A DNA stretch of 64,000 nt from assembly GCA_039819085.1 (NCBI GenBank), contig JBCBSQ010000005.1:62001-126000 (forward strand), given 5' to 3'. This DNA is from MED-G105 sp039819085. GTDB lineage: Bacteria > Pseudomonadota > Alphaproteobacteria > Caulobacterales > Parvularculaceae. Shown piece by piece: positions 60,386 to 64,000 of this stretch; the first letter of the stretch is position 1; each line of letters opens with the position of its first letter. The position numbers and the translations under genes were made by a program. Under the pieces are notes generated by a model. It saw nothing but the letters and a program-made list of their open reading frames with translations. It was not told the origin of the DNA and did not search any database.

Positions 60386-61591
60386 ATGTTCAGGACGCAA
60401 ACAGCCGACGGGCGTCACATCGACTACGTGGACGGCAAGAGATATCTCTGGCTTTTGTCGTTGTCGCTTGCCGCCGTGGCGCCTGTCACCATTGCGCTCT
60501 ATTCGTGGACAGGCGGGTCGCCCGCCGCGACTTTTTTCCCGCTTGCGTACATTTATCTGATCGTCCCGACGCTTGATCTGATTTTCGGTGAGGATCCCTA
60601 TAATCCGCCGGAAGAGATCGCGCCGCTGATGGCTGACGATCCATTTTACCGTCGGCTTCTGCATGTCGCCGTGCCGGTCTTTTACGCGAGCTTTCTGGTC
60701 GTGTGCTGGTTCGTCGGGACGCACGAGCTGCCCTGGTGGTCAATCCTCGCCCTCGCCTGGGGGTTCGGCGCGCTACATGGCGACGTTCTCACGATCGGTC
60801 ATGAACTCGGACACAAAGCGAACCCGCTCGATCGCCGGATGGCGCAGGTCATCAACGCGTTGATCGGGTACGGACATTTTTGCATCGAGCACAATCGAGG
60901 CCACCATGTGTGGGTCTCAACCCCGGAGGACCCGGCAAGCGCGCGCATGGGCGAGAGCATCTATCAGTTCGCCGGAAGGGAACTACCCGGAACGTTCAGG
61001 CGCGGGCTGGCGCATGAGCGCCGGCGGCTCGCGGCCCGCGGCAAAGGGTTCTGGTCGATCGAGAATGAGGTTCTGCAAGGCTACGCCCTCACGGCCATTG
61101 TGGCGGTTGGGATTGTCGTCGCCTTCGGCCCCAAAATGATCCCGTTCCTTGCAATCCACCATTTGGTCGGATGGTACGCCCTCACCCAGGCGAACTATGT
61201 GGAGCACTACGGGCTAAAACGCGAAAAGCGCGCCGACGGGCGCTACGAGCCTGTCGAACCGCGCCATTCCTGGAACACTAACCACATCGTCTCCAACCTG
61301 ATGCTGTTCCATTTGCAGCGGCATTCGGACCATCACGCCCATCCGCAACGGCCATACCAGTCGCTGCGCAACTTCCCCGATCTGCCCCGGCTGCCGAGCG
61401 GCTATCCGGGTTGCTACATGCTGGCGGCCGTGCCGCCGCTCTGGTTCAGGGTGATGGATCCGAAGGTCACTGCCTGGGCGGGGGGCGATCTTGAACTGGC
61501 GAATGTTGCGCCAGAGGCGCAGGCTCGGCTGTTTGAGCGGTATCACGCCCCGCGCGACGAAGGGACCGCCGCATTGCAACCTGCGGAGTAG
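60386..61591 (+). CDS. alkB: Alkane 1-monooxygenase (AlkB family)
   Basis: This 401-residue membrane di-iron hydroxylase oxidises the terminal carbon of medium-chain alkanes or similar lipids. All histidine boxes are present: HELGHK, EHNRGHH, NYVEHYGL and LQRHSDHHAH. Six hydrophobic helices are seen (YLWLLSLSLAAVAPVTIALY first). GGGGGA ten bases before the ATG sets the start. Rubredoxin, the usual electron donor, is neither fused nor encoded nearby. The upstream palindrome suggests substrate-responsive repression. Confidence 0.95.
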   Translation: MFRTQTADGRHIDYVDGKRYLWLLSLSLAAVAPVTIALYSWTGGSPAATFFPLAYIYLIVPTLDLIFGEDPYNPPEEIAPLMADDPFYRRLLHVAVPVFYASFLVVCWFVGTHELPWWSILALAWGFGALHGDVLTIGHELGHKANPLDRRMAQVINALIGYGHFCIEHNRGHHVWVSTPEDPASARMGESIYQFAGRELPGTFRRGLAHERRRLAARGKGFWSIENEVLQGYALTAIVAVGIVVAFGPKMIPFLAIHHLVGWYALTQANYVEHYGLKREKRADGRYEPVEPRHSWNTNHIVSNLMLFHLQRHSDHHAHPQRPYQSLRNFPDLPRLPSGYPGCYMLAAVPPLWFRVMDPKVTAWAGGDLELANVAPEAQARLFERYHAPRDEGTAALQPAE

Positions 61592-61603
61592 GCCGCGCCT
61601 CGC

Positions 61604-61777
61604 CTAGAGTGCGCGCGCCTCGCAAGCTGCGTCTTCCCGGTTGAGGCGAATGCTGCGCGCTTTGAGGGCCGAAACCGTCCGCTCAACGATCTTGTGCATG
61701 GCGTAAATGGCCATGAGAGCGCTTAGCGCCGCGATAAAGCCCATAAGGCAACAGGTCGTCGGGGTAATCGGCATCAT
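61604..61777 (-). CDS. Possible small membrane protein
   Basis: A short frame of 57 residues begins MMPITPTTCCLMGF and has one hydrophobic helix (LMGFIAALSALMAIYA) followed by a basic helix (HKIVERTVSALKARSIRL). GTGGAG lies about 6 bases upstream. It points toward the alkB stop, 12 bases away. No family is recognised; coding is plausible from the amphipathic layout but not proven. Confidence 0.4.
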   Translation of the reverse strand: MMPITPTTCCLMGFIAALSALMAIYAMHKIVERTVSALKARSIRLNREDAACEARAL

Positions 61778-61825
61778 GCAACTCCACAATCCCTGCGGAT
61801 GAGAGCTTCGCCGGTCCGATCTCAA

Positions 61826-62105
61826 AAAATCGTATCTATTTTCAGGCTGTTGGTTAACTTCATCGCTCGGGCGCAGACCACGCCGGCGGGCGTTTCCCTG
61901 ACGCGCTTTTCCCGCTAACCTCCCCTCTCGTGGTTAATGTCTTGGCTGGCGCGCTCACGCCGGCTGAGGTGTTGGCGGAGTATTCTGCGGGGAATCAAAG
62001 GCGCCCCGCTCGGGGGCCGGCGCGCCAGCCGCGCAAGTTCTGCGGCGCGTCGATCCTCAAGCGTGCGAGTGTTCGGGCGCCTTTGGCGAACAGGTGAGGG
62101 GCGGC
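61826..62105. other. Gap upstream of the proteasome-like gene
   Basis: About 280 bases without a supported gene; an AT-rich patch at about 61826-61860 could hold promoters for the two flanking divergent genes. No repeat or terminator seen. Confidence 0.35.
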
Positions 62106-63389
62106 ATGACCTCCGAAGTAGTGTTGATGAACCGTCAAGCGGTCGCGATGGCGGCCGACAGCGCGGTGACGATCTCGGGTCAGGACTGGATCAAGACCTA
62201 TCAATCCGTAGACAAATTGTTTCCGCTTGTCGACGGCCATCCGGTCGCGGTCATGATCTATAATAACGCCGAGATCATGTCGACGCCGTGGGAGACGGTG
62301 ATCTCGCTTTACCGGGAGGCGATGCGCGGCCAGGCGCTCGACACCGTTCAGGACTACGCCGAAGACTTTATGAATTTCCTGTCCGGCAACCCGGACCTTT
62401 TCCCGCCAGATCATCAGGATACCGAATACTTTAAGATGGTTGCGGTCGTCTTTACAGGCGTCGCGGAGGACTTCGAGGCGCAGGTGCGGCAGTTCTCGGA
62501 AACTGGCGGCGGGCGCTTGCGGGAGAATCTTTCGCTGATTTTCGAATATGTCGTCGGGCAGATGCATGAAGACTATCTGCGGTTTCCCGATGACAGCGCC
62601 AGGGGCGATCTTGAGTGTTTCCCCAAAGGCATGGGCGAACAGGTGCGCCGGCGTTATGGCTCGGATGTCGAGCATCTGATCGACAGTCTCGTCGGGGCGA
62701 TCCGGAACGAGTACGGGCCGGTTCAGGTTTCGGAGGAGACGCGCGCGCGCCTGCGGGACATCGCGGCGTTCGTCGCGACGCGCGACGCCTTCTTTGAGCA
62801 CTACACCGGCGTTGTGTTCGCAGGCTTCGGCGCCCGCGATCGGTATCCGTCGATGCGGTCGTATCTCTCGTCCGGCGTCGTTCTCGGCATTTTGAAGCGG
62901 AAGAACGACCGCGCGGTTGACATGACAGCTGACGGCGGCCCGGTGGTGCAGCCGTTCGCTCAGGACCGGATGATCAAGACGTTCCTGACGGGGATGGATG
63001 AATATCAGCGCCGGTTTATCTTTGGCGAAACGTTGAAATTGTCGGTGAATGTGGCGAGCGAAGTGATCGGCGCGACGCCGAACCTCTCCGAAGCGCAGCG
63101 CCAGACGCTCCTGCGCAATTACTCGGAGAACAGCATGCGCGTCGCGCTGACGGAGTTCTTCAAATCAATCGACGGCTATCAGTATGCGGTGCATACGCGG
63201 CCGATCTATCGCGCGATCGCGTCCCTGCCAAAGCGCGAGCTTGGGGAGACCGCGGCATCCCTGATCAAGCTGAACAGCTTCCAACAGAAGGTCATGCACG
63301 CGATTGAAACGGTTGGCGGGCCCATCGACGTCGCCGTGATCACGCGCAGCAGCGGACTTGAGCTGAAGCGCGACAAACCTGACTTGTGA
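62106..63389 (+). CDS. Proteasome-beta-like Ntn-hydrolase candidate
   Basis: This 427-residue protein has no assigned function known to me. Its start, M-TSEVVLMNRQAVAMAADSAVT, looks like a proteasome beta subunit. If the initiator Met is removed, Thr becomes residue 1, Asp falls at 17 (AADS) and the lysine of SVDKLFPL at 36, close to Lys33 of proteasomes with a 3-residue insertion. A further beta-strand pair (HPVAVMIYNNAEIM) follows as in the Ntn fold. The remaining 360 residues are mostly helical and unlike HslV or Anbu, making it about twice their length. The start is fixed by GAGGGG five bases upstream. The cleaved-Thr active site is inference. Confidence 0.7.
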   Translation: MTSEVVLMNRQAVAMAADSAVTISGQDWIKTYQSVDKLFPLVDGHPVAVMIYNNAEIMSTPWETVISLYREAMRGQALDTVQDYAEDFMNFLSGNPDLFPPDHQDTEYFKMVAVVFTGVAEDFEAQVRQFSETGGGRLRENLSLIFEYVVGQMHEDYLRFPDDSARGDLECFPKGMGEQVRRRYGSDVEHLIDSLVGAIRNEYGPVQVSEETRARLRDIAAFVATRDAFFEHYTGVVFAGFGARDRYPSMRSYLSSGVVLGILKRKNDRAVDMTADGGPVVQPFAQDRMIKTFLTGMDEYQRRFIFGETLKLSVNVASEVIGATPNLSEAQRQTLLRNYSENSMRVALTEFFKSIDGYQYAVHTRPIYRAIASLPKRELGETAASLIKLNSFQQKVMHAIETVGGPIDVAVITRSSGLELKRDKPDL

Positions 63390-63425
63390 TCCCTTTGAGG
63401 GTTTGCGGCGAGGACGGAGTAAAAG

Positions 63426-63866
63426 ATGAGCGATGAACGTCTGAAGCGGATCTGGAGCGGCTTCGAAGCGAAGACAAGCCGGCGCTTAACGGGTGGCGGC
63501 GTCGAGAACATCGTCGCGCCAAGCCGCGCGCATGAGGACGACGCGCCCCTCGCCGCGCCGCCGGAGGGCTTGGATTCCCCCGCCCAGGCGGCCTTCGCCG
63601 CGTTGAAACGCGAGATCGCTGAAAAGGAAGGCCGGGCTGGCCGCAAAAACAAAGCGCCGGCGCTTGCCGGCCCGACGCCCGCGTCGTCATTCGGGGCGCG
63701 CACCCCGCCTGCGCCCCATGAGCCGATGGCCGAGATGATGAAGGGGCTCGCGTCCACGGAACGCCGCACGGAGCGCCCGGCGCTCGACTATCGCGCCTAC
63801 CGCGCCTGGCTCTTGTCGGAAACCGGCAAACCCTCCCGCAAGAAGAAGCGCTTCGGAATCTTCTGA
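63426..63866 (+). CDS. Hypothetical protein with disordered centre
   Basis: This 146-residue protein starts MSDERLKRIWSGFEAKTSRRLTGGGV. It has a Pro/Ala-rich, probably unfolded middle and ends with a compact basic tail (LDYRAYRAWLLSETGKPSRKKKRFGIF, quoted by YRAYRAWLLSETGK). It begins 36 bases after the proteasome-like gene with GGAG upstream, so it is probably co-expressed with it. No family is recognised. It could be a substrate, adaptor or unrelated. Confidence 0.6.
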   Translation: MSDERLKRIWSGFEAKTSRRLTGGGVENIVAPSRAHEDDAPLAAPPEGLDSPAQAAFAALKREIAEKEGRAGRKNKAPALAGPTPASSFGARTPPAPHEPMAEMMKGLASTERRTERPALDYRAYRAWLLSETGKPSRKKKRFGIF

Positions 63867-63969
63867 CGCTGCTCCGCGGGCGCGCACGCCTGGGCGCCCA
63901 TCAGCGTACATCTCACTCAGTGTGCGGCTGATTGGGCGCCGGCGTCGGCGGATCCAATGGCTCGGAGCC

Positions 63970-64000
63970 TTACTCCGCCGCCTCGCCTGCGATCGCGCCA
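63970..64000 (-). CDS. 3' end of a minus-strand gene entering from the right
   Basis: Reading leftward from the edge gives G-A-I-A-G-E-A-A-E then TAA (63970-63972). The Ala/Glu-rich ending is typical of a real C-terminus, but only about nine codons are visible, so the protein cannot be named. Confidence 0.3.
   Translation of the reverse strand, partial: GAIAGEAAE

Overview
The window is about 64 kb of GC-rich DNA from an alphaproteobacterium. The best fit is the Caulobacterales/Parvularculales/Hyphomonadaceae side of the class, which is an inference from gene content and order. The order OmpR-type regulator, yggS, leuS, lptE, holA, parB, parA, rsmG, mnmG, mnmE, rho, hemJ, hemE, a gap, PPDK regulator, maf, aroE, coaE matches the neighbourhood of the chromosome replication origin known from Caulobacter and other alphaproteobacteria. 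Ubiquinone (coq7) and heme (hemE, hemJ) genes and many envelope proteins also fit an aerobic Gram-negative cell.

Layout. (1) 1-15665: a type I secretion locus. A giant RTX calcium-binding protein runs off the left edge (at least 3167 residues, minus strand). It is followed by its TolC-like and HlyD-like export partners and a divergent ABC exporter. (2) 15699-20054: a C-factor-like SDR with an iron-sulfur photolyase, a CenR-like response regulator, the PLP-homeostasis protein YggS and a ThiE-like protein. (3) 20169-21431: a porin. (4) 21953-28433: a DUF3576 lipoprotein, leuS, lptE, holA and an MFS exporter. (5) 28402-34689: the parB-parA-rsmG-mnmG-mnmE segment, with six parS sites lying mostly inside coding sequence. 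(6) 34867-37203: a lipoprotein phosphodiesterase, an SDR with a degraded active site and a DsbA-family isomerase. (7) 37200-43549: rho, hemJ and hemE leftward, then the probable oriC (40160-40576), then the PPDK regulator, maf, aroE and coaE rightward. Gene direction flips at the gap, as expected for two replichores. (8) 43539-54292: selO, an alternative oxidase with a threonine deaminase, a VPxPA-CTERM protein, an nfeD/nfeD/slipin cluster and a TonB-dependent receptor. (9) 54334-64000: TusA-like, Sel1/peptidoglycan-binding and beta-helix envelope proteins, tRNA-Leu(CAA), ExoD, DsbB-like, Coq7, AlkB, and a proteasome-like Ntn-hydrolase candidate with a small disordered partner.

How the parts work together. 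The left block is a self-contained secretion system with its substrate. The centre is the chromosome origin and segregation region: ParA and ParB act on the parS cluster about 7-9 kb from oriC. The right block is mainly envelope biogenesis and oxygen or lipid chemistry (AOX, Coq7, AlkB, DsbB). The least explained items are the proteasome-like protein at 62106-63389, the strictly quantised repeat lengths of the RTX giant, and several short repeat or operator-like arrays upstream of aox, alkB, the porin and the T1SS genes.
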